Below, in pieces: positions 1 to 12,454 of a stretch of DNA of 64,000 nt (position 1 is its first letter; the number at the start of each line of letters is the position of its first letter). A program made the translations under genes and the position numbers. The notes under the pieces were generated by a model that was given only the letters and a program-made list of their open reading frames with translations, was not told the origin of the DNA and searched no databases. The stretch spans positions 100,518 to 164,517 of the forward strand of contig MNCI01036474.1 in assembly GCA_015680685.1 (NCBI GenBank). Reading direction: 5' to 3'. Origin of the DNA: Gnetum montanum (Eukaryota > Streptophyta > Gnetopsida > Gnetales > Gnetaceae).

Positions 1-109
1 CTAATGTTTGGTTTTTACCTTTAAGTTATGATGTTGATACTAAGGTATGTTTCTTTTGATATGGCAGGCAATGAGTCCACTTCATACATTCATCCAAAAA
101 AGTCTATGG

Positions 110-790
110 TCTCTCTTGGCTTGGAAATGTAGAGTCCCTTTCCAATAAGAACATTAATGAACCAGTGACTAGGTATTTCTCAAACTAAGGAAGGACTCAA
201 GGATTGAAAAGGGTGTGACTTCAAGGGAACTTGATGCTTTTGTGTTGGCCATTCTCTTGGATGCTTGGATGTTTTCACCTTCAGTTTTCTTACCGTTCTA
301 ATGTTACCCAATTATCAGGAAGTCGAGTCAATAAAAATAATAAGTCTTTGCATGGTGTGGTTCTCACACATAAAAACATAAAGAAAAAAAATAAAATAAA
401 AAAATAGAAGAAGAAAAAAAATGTGAAAGTGAGAATTCAAAGGACACCCCTTAGAAAAAATAATCCCTTGGGCTACAAGCACTAGTTATGGAACTAAAAT
501 AAAAATGTTCCCTCTAACTAAGGCCCTTCTCACTTCCCATTCTCTCATTCATTTTGTTGGAATGGTGGTGGCTCCTAGGGAAAGAATTCTTGCTATTCAA
601 GAGGCTAGATGGACCGAATGCATTAATGTAAAGTCACTGGATGTGGTTGGTTTGAGGCCAGAGTTGGAATGAGATTTTCCAAGTCACATTAATCATGAAA
701 TCAACAAGGAGTTGTACACCACCTTGTCCTTGGGATTTCATTCCATTCTCTTCTCTCCATCCTTCTCTCCATTATTCCCCTCATTGCCAG
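110..790 (+). repeat. Dispersed repeat copy 1 (retroelement remnant)
   Basis: Noncoding-looking stretch that matches, in inverted orientation, 60960-61620. Shared blocks include a run around TTTGCATGGTGTGG, the run CCCTTAGAAAAAATAA, and a block around GATGTGGTTGG with AAGTCAC downstream. A short reading frame near 564-670 (reading REILAIQEARW-like, then a stop) might be the start of an old gag, but I cannot assign it. The pairing with a copy beside the Ty3 element D suggests both are remnants of one retroelement family. No other feature is visible in 1-1680; the 63-codon frame at 1309-1500 has no recognisable domain. Confidence 0.5.
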
Positions 791-1680
791 TTGTATCATT
801 AGTGTATATTTTGGTTGACACATTATTTTCCTTTTGGTAAATTCTTATGGTTAAGACTTTAACTATTGTTCCAAAGGACATTCCTAGAGCCTACTAACTC
901 TTTGAATGTGGGTTTGTTAGGGCATTAAGGGCACGAGCCTACTTTGGGGAGGACCCGCTAACATTCCTATTGGGTGCATCCATTAAATTCTTTGCCTTAA
1001 CATTTTTGCCATCCATTTTATTTTATTCATTTCCATCTTGACGTCCATTTCACTAATGTAATAGTTGTCTCTTTTTCTCCATCTTTCTTGTCCTTTTTCC
1101 TTTTCCCTGGAGGTTCGCGGTTATTCATGGGGGTATGTGGCCCAATTTTTTTGATTTTCTCCTAACCCCTACACCTTCAGTAGTCACCATTAACATATCT
1201 CTAGATCCACAATCAACCATACCACAACCCATCCAATGGACCTTTTACTGAGTCAAGGTATCAATTACATGAAATTCATTTACCCTTGCTAATATAAGAC
1301 TGTGTTGTGTGTGCGCAAATGGCAATCATGCAACAATGGATTGGATCTGGAGGGAACACTTGGAATGGATCGGTGCTAAAGCAACTTTGCAAGGAATGAG
1401 ATCGATGATGTGCTTACAGATGGACAACGAAAGACGCAATTTTGAAATTGGCAATAGCAAACTTTCTCTTTCTATTTCTCAGCTGCAAAATGAGGCTTGA
1501 TGTCAATGTAATAAGGTGTTCACTCTTGTTGTCATGAACACCAGTTTTATTGTCTTGTAATGATGATCCGTTCACACGTCATCCCATTAGTTCCATTTAA
1601 GTCAATAATCCCATACCTTCCTAATATTATTGTAAGGAACTCGAGGATGAGTTTTCATTTATTCATGGGGATATGATGGG

Positions 1681-1826
1681 ATGCGATATCGGATGGCCCA
1701 TGATATCACATCCCATGCAATATCACATACGCGATATCATGTCGTCCCCTACGATATCATGTACACAATATCGTGGTGCATCACCAAGTCTATAAATAAG
1801 AGGCAACTCCCCCTTGTTTCCCATTT
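1681..1826 (+). promoter_or_regulatory. Promoter-like GATATC box array with TATA box
   Basis: Six near-palindromic RATATC boxes lie at about 1685, 1702, 1719, 1732, 1753 and 1768, spaced 13-21 bp apart. A TATAAATA box follows at 1791. This resembles the U3 end of an LTR promoter, with clustered short palindromes upstream of TATA. A direct repeat of about 20 bp (CCCCCTTGTTTCCCATTTTA) occurs at about 1809 and 1921. LTR boundaries could not be fixed, so the parent element is unknown. Confidence 0.45.
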
Positions 1827-2399
1827 TAGGCCTAGACCGTAGTGAAACTCTGGAAGTTTTTCCTCTCCAAAGATAGATTATTTAAGGTATACAAGTGATT
1901 TCTGCATATTTAAGGCGGTTCCCCCTTGTTTCCCATTTTAAAAAATATTTTAAAAAATGAACTATTGATTTCTATTTAAAAATATAAAAATATTACAACT
2001 ATAGAGTTTCAAGGTGTACAAGTGTGTGCATAGATGCACCAAGAGTTGCCAAAATGATACCTAAAGTCTAGTGAAACTAGCAATTTGTGTTTTGCAGTTG
2101 GTTGCACGATCTAGGTGCTTTCAAGTTCTAACTTCCAAAAACTCCTCATTGGTTCTTCGATGTGGATCTACTACATTGGTTGTCAAAAATGTTGGGTAAA
2201 TGCTTGAATTTTTGCTTCTAGACAATGCACAAAGAGTTTTTAATGCTTAACTAATTGCCAATTTCTCAAAAAGTCCTTTCAAGACATTAGAATTTTGTTT
2301 AACTAGGCTACTAGTGTTTACTTTGTTGCTAGGAGTTTTCTTTCATGATTTTTGATAGAGTGAAATCATGTGAAGGTGTGGTAGGCTTTCAACTCCAAC

Positions 2400-2974
2400 A
2401 TAGTTTTCATTTATGGAAAGTTTTGATACCCCTAAGGCACCAAAATCATGATTAGTATCGTAAATAGTAAATGGACCTTTCCAACTACACTTGCATCTCC
2501 CACCAACCCTAGCTTTATGGTAGAAATGTTAGGGTTTCTGGAAAAATGTTGAAATTTGTAAAAAATCCAAATCCTAAACCACTCCAACACTAGCTTTTTA
2601 ACACCCATGTTGGGCTTTGTGGCAAGTATGTTGGTTTTGTTGGGAAAATGAAAACCCAACACCACCAACACTAGGGGTAGCTAGTTCCAACGTAGTTGAG
2701 GCTACACCTCCATAAAAACCCATGAAAATGCCAATTTCGGTAGTCCAAAAGGCATTTTTAACCTCCTCAAGCCCAAGTATAGACATGGTATGACTTTTTT
2801 TACTTAGGAAATGAGGCTATGACAACTTAGGAGGTAACTTTTTAGCCCCAAAAGTTAAATATGTGAAATTACATCTCATGGATTAAAATCTTCACATTTT
2901 ACAATAAAATTCTAGCCTTGGGTTTAATGGTGAGGTTTACATGTTGTAACACAAGATTTCTTAATGGTGTTTCA
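2400..2974 (-). repeat. LTR remnant of the A/C Tat-like family, minus orientation
   Basis: The right end reads GGTGTTTCA, i.e. the complement of the LTR start TGAAACACC seen in B and C. Its sequence aligns with the C LTR end (42280-42533): both carry a GACTTTTTT-ACTT block, a TTTCAGCCC/TTTTAGCCCC block, an AAATATGTGA block and the GGTGTTTCA end. It aligns in inverted orientation with the A 5' LTR (8175 to about 8650). No polypurine tract follows at 2975, so it may be a solo or truncated LTR. The left edge is approximate. Confidence 0.55.
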
Positions 2975-5900
2975 AACAAGACTTACTTTCATCCAATTAC
3001 ATATTACAATCTTCCTAATTCATTCAAATTTCATTATCATGAAGAACATTTTTTTTAATCCTTATCCTTTTTTGCTCAAGAAAAAAATAAGAAAAAGAAA
3101 AATGTATTGAAATTGAGGATAGAAAAACTAATTTTAAGTTCAAGATATAAAAACTCAAGTTACTATAATCATTAAAAATGATTAAATCACAATAAATAAA
3201 CTAAATAAGATAGAAGCTTCTGTAAATTTTCCTCATATCATAAGAATACTAACTTAAAAATTAAAATATATGTCGATAAGTGCATTATATCGAATGATAC
3301 ATATTCTTAATTTAAGGTCAATTTTGATGTGAAATATATGCCATCATTTTTTATTGGATCTTCCTTTCCTATAAAAGTTGATATTTCTTCAAAGCTTTCG
3401 CTAAAATTTTCCTCATATGATAATAATTCTACCCACTCTAAGATTAAAATATATGTTGATAAATAGGTTATGGCTAATGAAAAATATTCTATATGTAAGG
3501 CTAATTGTAATGAATAAATATGAGACATCATTATCAACTAGAAATTTCTTTTCTGCAAAAGTTGATATTTCACCAATGCTTTCTATTGCTACCTTGAATC
3601 CTTATGCTATTTTAGTTTCAAGAACAAATAATGTAAATTTTGTTAGGACTAGGGCCATCCTATTGTACCTATTTTCTTAGTTTCTTCCATAGTTGAAGAA
3701 TTTTATACTCTATGAGTCTTGCTTCATTTAGTTTAAGATTCCTTAATCTCTTGTAATGAGATTTTTACTACTTTGCATTATCCTATCTTTGGTTTCAAAC
3801 TCTTTAGCCATACTTCAAGCTTACATGAATATCATCTTATTCAGTGAAGTTTTCATCCTTAAAATTTGCAATCATTTCATATTATTTAACCTAGATGGTT
3901 GTTTCCTTTAGTGTCATAGTCACTCACAAGACTCCTTCAAAATTAATGTTTTAAGAATCATCTTCATCCTTGTCAAATACCTCTCCAACTATATTTAATG
4001 CTCTAGATGATGGCCATAATCACCATCAATTTCAGTTTCAACTTCAAACATTGAAAATCAATGTTAAATCCCAAATTATGATCTTAATGAATAATATTCA
4101 TCTAAGTTATCGTCTCTAGTAACACTTGCATCAAAACCTCTAGAAATCAATACTTTAGTTTTGAGCATCAATCATTGAAAGTAGGATTCCCAATCTTGAA
4201 TCCTAAGATTTCCAAGTACTCTTAACCTCTAAATAATACTCAACCCTTCCACTCATCCTAGGTTAATTCTTTGAAGGAGATAGAACTTTCTTAATATTAA
4301 AGATCACATCTTTATCTTCTATCAATGTTAGTCAAGATCTCAACACTCCAACTTCATTAATGATCAGACATGCTCCATCAAGGTCTTCTTTTCCTCTATG
4401 TGATGCTATCTTAGAGTCATTTGATGCTTTTTTTTTCATATGTAATTATCCAAAGTGATGGCCAATGTAATCATCACCACTACTCTCACTTAAAGAATAT
4501 TTGTTAATGTCAATGTCACTTGAACATAAACCTCATCTCCAATTTTCATAACAAAGTAAGCATTAGATCCTTCAACTACATGATACCAAAATCTAGTATT
4601 TTGATTTTTTTTATCCAAAAACTTTAACTACATATCATTTCATTTCAAATTATAATCACATTCACATTCTCATCATCTTTAGGTTGTTATCCTACCTCTA
4701 CATGAGGATCATTGTACATTGGAGGTAAATCATTATTTTATTCTTTGAGGAAGTGGAAATTAAGCCTTATACATATCTTGGTATTTTCATATCTCTCTCT
4801 TTGAATTTCTCCTCTACATCGCATTTTTTCTATTTTTCATCATTACTCTCATAGGACTCAAAGTTATTATTTTCCATTCAATCACCTCATCTTGCATCAT
4901 TTCCCTACTGTGCCTACTCTTGTATGATAGGCTAAGTTTTTATTTCATAGGTGGAACATATTTCTTCATCTCTATATCATCAATTTTTTTATTTTTATCA
5001 TTTCTAAGATTATTTATGAACATAAGTTGGACACTTTTCCATTCGATTCCTGGAGGTGTTATTTGTGTGGCTATAACAAAAGTATCCTATAGCAATATTA
5101 TTGGACTTAGAATAAGGGCCTTTTAGCATTTTAGTATGTCATCCTTATATTATATTTAATAGGTAATTTCCAACTATTTTTCCTCCATGTTAAATCTCTT
5201 TGTTACTTCTTTAGATCTCCTATGTTATTGTTAGTACAAGTCTAAGGCTAAGGTTAACATGTCTACTTTGTTTTTAGTTATCATTAGCTTCATATCTTCA
5301 ACAAATCTCTAAATTTTTATCATTTCATAAAAATTTTCTTTATATTCTTTACATGATTTTATTTTAATTTTTCTTTTCCAAATAACTATAAGAACTATAA
5401 TTGCTTCATGTTTTGCATCCTTTGCTTAAAATTTATTTTTCCTATATTTTTTCTCTACATTCTATTCACTATAAAATTGAAACTAAAATGTTTACTTACA
5501 TCCACTAAGACCAATTTAATCTAATATATCAATTTTAGAATTTATTTTATGAGATTATTCTTAATTTATAACTCAATTCTACCTAGTAAAATCAAACCTG
5601 TGAACTAGGGTTACGAAACTAAGACCTTTATCACTAGGCTTTCCAGTACAAAGCAAAAATAAAAATAAATTTTGGTATATTTCTATATATTTGCATTTAT
5701 TCTTTTCCAACATCAATATGATTTGTACTTTTATTATTTTAGTGACATCATGTCACCATTCCTTTTTATCTTACCCTTATTATGTTTTTCGAAAATTTTC
5801 ACAAACATCATTTACTTAGCATCATATAATCATCTAGGATCTTATTCACTATCTTTCCATTAGCCAAGCTTCTATAAAAATGTTAGTGTGTCCTTCCTAA

Positions 5901-8174
5901 ATGCCAAAACATGCTTATAGCATTTCTTATGTTATGAGGAAAAATATTCTTTTCCTACATCTTGATGTCCTTAAGTAAATGTTAGAGTTTTAAGTCATTC
6001 ATATTCTTCCTACATTTTTTGCCTAATCTTCAAAATTATACTTCTCTCTCTAAAGAAGACATTAGATTTCTTATCAAATATCTAAATCCTTGTAATCAAC
6101 TCCAATCAACTATTTTAATTACCATGTATGAATCATTAACTCCTAAATCTAATTTATCTCATCAAACCTAGCAACCTATCAATCCTAATTTCGATCTATA
6201 AAACTTAGTCCCTAATCTTGGAGCTAATTGCTCTACTTTTATTAAGCTTATTTTTCCCATATTCCCTTAATCATATCTTAATTTAGTATTCATAATTTGT
6301 AATCTCTTTATTGAATTCACTCCCTATCCAACATGCCTGGTATCCTCCATTAACACATATGCTTCACGCAAGACTTTAATTCTCATCCTCAAAGTATTAA
6401 AATTAAATCAATAAAATCATAACATTGTAACAACTCCATTCATCGAAAATTAACCAATCTCTTCATGCTAGCAATAGAATTGTCTCAAATTTTCACCTAT
6501 AGCATTAAGCTAAATCAAAGTAGAAAAATCCCATTAACATCAACATGACTTTTTTGCTTCATCATTTTTTAAAAAAATAATAAGCAAGCATCATCTATTT
6601 TATGTTCCCTTTCAACATTTTCCTTCCTATCTTATAACAAATAAAAATCATCTAGCATTAATAAAACTTCTTTTATTCTAAATTTTCCTTCATTCTTTAA
6701 ACTAATTCCTAAATCAATAATATTTTCACTTCCACCTATTCTACCAACACCTATCCTAGCTACAAAATAATATTTTTCTTCTTTTCTTTCTACAACCAAA
6801 CTTCACATTTCAACAAGGAGTTAGCTACATTCCTTGTCTTATAATGCAAGCAAAGGAGACCATTCAAGATTTCAATGTAGCAAATATAAATGCAAGAAAG
6901 TACAATAATCAAAGAAGAAAAATCAACATATTTATTCTCCTTTTATTTCTACATAATCTACTCAAGCTTCTTCTTAAACATATTTAAGTACTAACTCATT
7001 CAAGTACACAACACCACAATCAACTGAAAGGAAGTAGGTGAATTCCTTTTCAACATCACTTCTATATTGACTCAAAATCAACAAGCATCAGATCATTCTT
7101 TCAAGGATATCTCTATTTCAACTTATCCTATCCCTCAAGCAAAGACCAACTCAACTATCTTTCATGATCCCCATCATCATCTAATTTTCCTAGGCATTAC
7201 TCAAGAAGTCACTTCACTTCCCTAAGATGAAGAAATTGCTATTATCTTTGATCCTAAAACCAAAACTTCTTAACTTTCATCAATTTCTAATAAACCATAT
7301 ACCTTTCTTTCATTCTTAATACAAAGAAAAACTCTTTATCATAAACATCTACCCTCATTGGTAAACAACACAAACTACACAACAGCTAGCTCACCGATGT
7401 TTTTCTTTTATGATACATTTTCCATCATCTATGTTTTCATATCCAAGTTATTTTTAGTAGCCTATTTGTAAATTTTCTACAACCTTGTATGTAATTCATT
7501 AAACTTTATATTATCCCTCTTTTCCATCTACTGTTCAACTTGCTACATCATCTATTACACAAGTTCATTCATCAAAGTCCTTTATTATCACTTGTGCATC
7601 TAACTTTATTTAGTAACAAAATATGTCTCCACAGTCACATCAAACCTTTAACCAGTGCCTTGTACTACATCCTACATCATTACTTTCATCTCTAGAATGA
7701 ATAAATCCACCATCCTATAAGCACCCTCTCCAATTTCTATGGTTCTCATCTCACCTTTCTCTTTCTCTACACCTTATATTCATCTTTATTTTATCACATA
7801 TTTTTAATTCCTATAAGAAATTTAATCTTTAATCATTACCTAAAATTGATTATCACTATCCTACATATTTTCAAGCCATTATTAATAACTTAGCTAGCTA
7901 CATCACCAATGCACATTCCATGTATGCCCATCTAGGGGCACATTATTATCTCCAACAACATCATATTTTATCATGTAATAGGTTTTCTCTATCATAATTT
8001 CTTTCTTTCTGTATATATTTTCTTATTACATTTTTATATGTATATCCTTCTTATTTAACTATTCTTTTCTTTTTTAATCTTTCAACTACAATTTTCTATT
8101 CTACTATTATATTTATCTATTTTTTTCTTCTCTTTCTATTTCTATTATGCTCATTTCTATTTGTAAGGTTTAAG
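2975..8174. other. AT-rich interval without recognisable genes
   Basis: About 5.2 kb of T- and A-rich sequence with only short, unconvincing frames (up to 87 codons). No retroelement domain, tRNA or clear terminal repeat is visible. It is bounded by two LTR remnants in opposite orientation (2400-2974 and 8175 onward). The one internal structure I see is the diverged tandem dimer at 3222-3587. Confidence 0.6.
3222..3587 (+). repeat. Diverged tandem duplication, period about 180 bp
   Basis: The block starting TTTTCCTCATAT at 3227 recurs at 3407. Later matched segments are AAAATATATGT.GATAA and AAAGTTGATATTTC, and both copies end in GCTTTC. The copies differ at many positions, so the duplication is old. 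No coding potential is shared. Confidence 0.6.
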
Positions 8175-9637
8175 TGTTAAAACACCACCAAGGAAATGCA
8201 TGTTACAAACCCCTTTGGCATTATGACCTTCACCCCTACACTTGAGGCTAGATTTTCATTATAAAATATGAGGTTTGTAGTCCATAAATTTCAATCTTGT
8301 ATACTTGGACTTTGGGAGGTAAAAAATGCCACATAAGTTGTTATAGCCTTACTTCCCAAGTGGAAAAAATCATGTCATGTCTATATTTAGGCTTTTAAAG
8401 GCTGAAAATTACTTGGGAACTACCAAATTTGGCATTTTCATTGGTTCTTGTGGAAGTATAGCCTTAACTATGATGGAACCACCTACCCCGAGTGTGGGTG
8501 GTGTTGGGTTTTCATTTTTCCAATAGAACTCAAGATAGTTTCCACAAAATGCAACATGTATGTCTCAAGGATATATTAAAAGCTATGAGAGATTCTATTT
8601 TCCCATGAATCCAATGTTGGAGTGGATAGAGGTCCCATTCTACAAAAAACTCTAGTGTTGGCCCACCAATTCTAGTGTAGATCACAAAATTCTAGTGTTG
8701 TTCCCATGAGGCCAGTGTAGATGGGTGAAGCCAATGTGGTTGGAAAATTCTATCTACTATTTTTGGTATCTAGAGTGGTTTTTGTGGCCTCGGTCCATCA
8801 AAACTTACCAAAAATAGAATACCACATTGGAAATCATGGCCTACCACACCTAGAAATCAATCCAATCTATCAGTAATCATGGCAAAAAGTTTTAGCCAAA
8901 AACCAACCATGAGACCTATAAATACCAAGATCAAACAATTTGAATAGGTTCCACAATTTTTTATAGATAGTCCTTGGGCTAATAAAAATTCACAACCTTT
9001 GAAACCTTGACCTTTACCTTTTTACAATACTTTTTGGTGAATTTGCAACTACCTAAGCATTGGAGACTCTTAGTGTAGCACCATTGCAACACCAAAAAGT
9101 CAAGAAATAACCTTATCCCCTTTTTCATCATTGTAATACATACCTTATCCACCTATGATCAATGTTGTAGATCTAAGCTAAAAACCCCCCAAGGAGTTTT
9201 GACGATTGAAGTTGGGAAGTACCTAGATCATAAGGCTAACTATAGATCATAACCTAATAGCTTCAACAGGCTTCAAGCTTCGTCCAAGAAACTTCTTGTA
9301 CATTTAAGTACAAAATTTTCACACATTTAAACTCTTCTCTTTTGGTAATTTTAATATTTTTAATAAAGTTTATAGTTCATTTTTGTTGCAAGTTTATTTG
9401 ACAATCAATTTTTGCGCTTTACTTTGCATTGGATCTACATTTTTTTAATTCCAAATTATTTACCCCTATTTACACTCCCTAAATCCCTAGGTGATTGGAA
9501 ATAGCATTTAGGGTGTCTCAAATTCTGTTTGTTAGAGGTCCTTGGGATCCAAGGTTAGGCTATTTCACCTAGAATTTTCAATTTTTTAGCAATTGAATTT
9601 TTCAAGTATTATAGTTTTCTAGCACTAGAAGGAAGGC
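8175..9637 (+). repeat. Element A 5' LTR, left part (interrupted by element E)
   Basis: Starts TGTTAAAACACCACC, matching the TGAAACACC LTR start of B and C. It aligns in inverted orientation with 2400-2974. A TATAAATA box at 8917, about 740 bp into the LTR, fits a U3 promoter. The Copia-type element E is inserted at 9638; the rest of the LTR and leader should lie between 13559 and about 14.1 kb, but its end and primer site could not be fixed. Confidence 0.55.
8917..8924 (+). promoter_or_regulatory. TATA box of element A LTR
   Basis: TATAAATA in the context GAGACCTATAAATACCAAG, about 740 bp from the LTR start, a typical U3/R position. Prediction from sequence only. Confidence 0.4.
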
Positions 9638-10716
9638 TATGGACCTTCTAGTTTTGGTATGTAAAAACATTAAGAAAAATTGAAGATAGGTTTTGTTTGC
9701 ATGCCTATGATTGTTATGCTTGCAAAACAAGAACTTGAATTGAGCAAGGCTATGGGAAAGGAATGAAGGATTCATCATGCAAAGAAAGATGTCTACGGGA
9801 AATAGCAAATGTCTTAGCAAAATTTAGGTGGTTTTGTGCAAATACATCTTTGAGAAATAGTAGATGTCTTTCCTTAGACAAAGATGTCTTTCATAAGGTA
9901 AATGCAACTTTATGGAATGTAGACTAAGTTCAAAAAGATGTCTTTCACATGACAAATATGTCTTCTAGAATGAAGATTTCAGAAAGACATATTTCACTAA
10001 ACAAAGATATCTTCCTAGAATGTCAAGTAATTTCAAAGAGACATCTTGGGCATAAGAAAGAGATCTTCCATGACCATTAGTGATAATTGGCTAGCCATTG
10101 CACAAGTTTCAAGATGAATTTATAAATAGAGATGCTATAAGAAAACTTGATGTGCATTGTGAAAAGTACAAGACTTGTAGTATTCATTGTACAATCATTT
10201 GTAATCATTGAATTCTCTATTTCTCCCCATTGTATTATCATTTTGGAAATTTAAATTATGTTGTACCTAACTATACAAGGATCAGAAAATTGAGTTGCAA
10301 TTATCCCTTCTAATTCTTGTTCTTGTTGTGTTGTGTGGTTGATGTGCTTGAGCTTGTTGAGGTCTTGCAGGATTAAGTTGTTGATGCTGCAGTACAACAC
10401 TTTGGTGTAGAAATTAAGATTGTAAAGGTTGTGGAAGACATGAAACCACATTTTCAAGCCTAATGAGACCTTGTGGGGTTGAGTGATTACTGCTATGGTA
10501 CAACACTCCAAAGTAGGGCTTGAAGACTATACAAGATGTAGATCCTTTAACCACAAATAAGAGAAACAAACTCTAGAGGTGTGCTTGCAATCTACCCTCT
10601 AAGTGTGGACTACCCAAGTTGGGGAATCACATTAAAATTGATGAATGTATGATTTTTATATTTAAGTTTTAATTTTAAAACTTATTCATCCCCCACTTCT
10701 AGGTTCAATGATCCAC
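9638..10716 (+). repeat. Element E 5' LTR
   Basis: Aligns with 12455-13553 over its full length. Shared blocks include AAACATTAAGAAAAA, GAGCAAGG.TATGG, ATTCATCATGCA and GTACAACACT. It ends ...GATCCACA just before the primer site. The first base pair TA replaces the usual TG. U3 contains many scattered copies of an AGATGTCTT/AAGACAT box in both orientations (about 9780-10070). The short frames read here are not genes. Confidence 0.75.
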
Positions 10717-10719
10717 AAG

Positions 10720-10733
10720 TGGTATTAGAGCCT
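10720..10733 (+). promoter_or_regulatory. Primer binding site of element E (initiator tRNA-Met type)
   Basis: TGGTATTAGAGCCT lies 3 bp after the 5' LTR. It differs at one base from TGGTATCAGAGCC, the common plant Copia primer site complementary to the 3' end of initiator tRNA-Met. This sets the element strand as +. Confidence 0.8.
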
Positions 10734-10771
10734 AGTACTCCTGGTTTTATCATCAACTTCAAGAGTGAGTA

Positions 10772-11341
10772 ATGGAGGGGACATCTTAATTAAAGCCACA
10801 CATGTTTGATGGATTCAACTTCACCTGTTGGAAAGCTAGGATGCAAAGATTCTTTGATTCTATGGAGTTTGAAGTATGGAAGTTAATCCTAGAAAGCTAT
10901 GCTCCACCTATTAATGGCACCACCAACATCATCAAGCCTTGCAACAAATGGTCTCAAGAAGGAAAGGATAAATTCATGTTTAATTCAAAAGTGAAAATTT
11001 ATTTATATTGTGCATTGAATAAATCCAAATTTAATGGGGCAGTAGGATGTAAAATGACCTATGAAATTTGGAAAATTTTAGAGGCTACTTATGAAGGAAC
11101 ATCTATTTTTAAGCAATTAAAATTGTTAGTTTTACCTAGTGAATATGATAAACTCAAAGTGAGAGAGGGTGAGAAAATCAAGGATTATTTTTCTAGAGCT
11201 AATGATCTTGTTGTAACAATTAGAGGGATAGGAAAGGAACTACTTGAAAGTGATGTAATTATCAAAAAATCAGAACTTTATAACCAAAGTTCAAACCAAA
11301 GGTTACAACCATGGAGGAAATCAAATATTTCTCAAGTCTAA
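10772..11341 (+). pseudogene. Copia-type gag, N-terminal half
   Basis: Decayed gag of element E. The likely original start is ATG 10772, which is followed in frame by a TAA; the readable frame resumes at ATG 10802 and runs to 11341. It has the plant Copia gag (UBN2-type) layout: FDGFNFTCWKARM near the start, an aromatic-rich helical core, EIWKILEATYEG in the middle and a KIKDYFSRANDLV segment. Gag would form the virus-like particle. The frame then breaks; the downstream gag continues in other frames to about 12160. Small, AT-rich and CpG-poor like the surroundings, so old. Confidence 0.8.
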
Positions 11342-11443
11342 AATTTGAGGCACTTCAAATTACTCTCATATCCTATGAAATGAATCTCATAAGTGATTAA
11401 TCTATTTAAGAAAGACCTATTTCCTTGAAGACTACCTCAAAGG

Positions 11444-12170
11444 AGAAGGAGCTCAATGAGAATGACAAGGGAAATGAAGATGATATTTCCTTTCTCACAA
11501 GAAAGCTATAACAACTAATCACTAGAAGGAACAAAGGAACACATCAACAAAGATTCAATCAGTCCAAAGGTAAGAAAAGAGGTAAGAATTATTTAAATTT
11601 CAATTTAGTTTTCTCTTCTGTAGAATTTTGGATGTGTGGTGGTAGAGGCCATATGGCTCCTAAGTGCCCTAGTAGTTTTAGAATGCGATACAAGAGAAAA
11701 CCCACTAAAGAAGTTAAGAAAACCAACTTCTATACAAGTTGGGATGATGGGAAGCAGAGTGAAGAAGAAGTAGATGAAGATGCCAAAAATTCTCATCTCA
11801 TTTGCATGGCCCTTACTAATGTTGATTCATCAAACAATGAGCTTAATGATGATGTGAGGTTTGATTTATTATGTAAAGATCTTATAAATTTTCAAAATCT
11901 TTGCACTAAGTTAAATAAACAAGTCAAGTCTAAAGATTGAGAAATAAACTTATTAAACTTAACTATTTCTAATCCTAATAAATAATTCTTAGACCTCAAG
12001 GCTAATAATGAAGCACTAACTATATCATGTGAGTAGGTGAAGGAAGAACTTGCTGATGTTAAGTTGGTGAATGAAAAACTAACTAAAGGAAAAGTGTCTT
12101 TTCAAATGGTTCTTGGACAAGGAAGAAGTCCTCAAGAAAAAAGTGGACATTGATGTTGCCACCAAGAAGA
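11444..12170 (+). pseudogene. Copia-type gag, C-terminal half with zinc knuckle and coiled coil
   Basis: Continuation of element E gag. At 11620-11670 the frame reads a CCHC knuckle (MCGGRGHMAPKCP) in which the first Cys position is Phe, so the knuckle is broken by one base change. A Lys/Glu-rich segment follows, then a heptad-rich helical stretch (NLCTKLNKQVKSKD, continuing through two stops to about 12100). The tail around 12125 reads RSPQEKSG, typical of the end of plant Copia gag. Immediately after this the sequence enters 3' noncoding DNA, so pol has been deleted rather than decayed. Confidence 0.7.
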
Positions 12171-12454
12171 GGATGCTTATGAATAGATGGTATGTTTTTT
12201 AGTAATCCAACTTTCACTTAACTTAGTTCCTATTGACCCTCCACACTTATCCTAATCCTTGGGTAACATAGCAATTTGTATGTCCTTATGCTTTTCATAG
12301 AATATATTTTATGATGATTTTTTGTATATCTATGTATATCTATTTGTTTGAAATTTTTGGTTATGTCCAAATATGGGGAGAAGTATTGTGCATTATTATT
12401 ATTGGAAAAAGGCTAACCCATTTTCTTAAGTTTGATTATGAAAAAGAGGAATAT

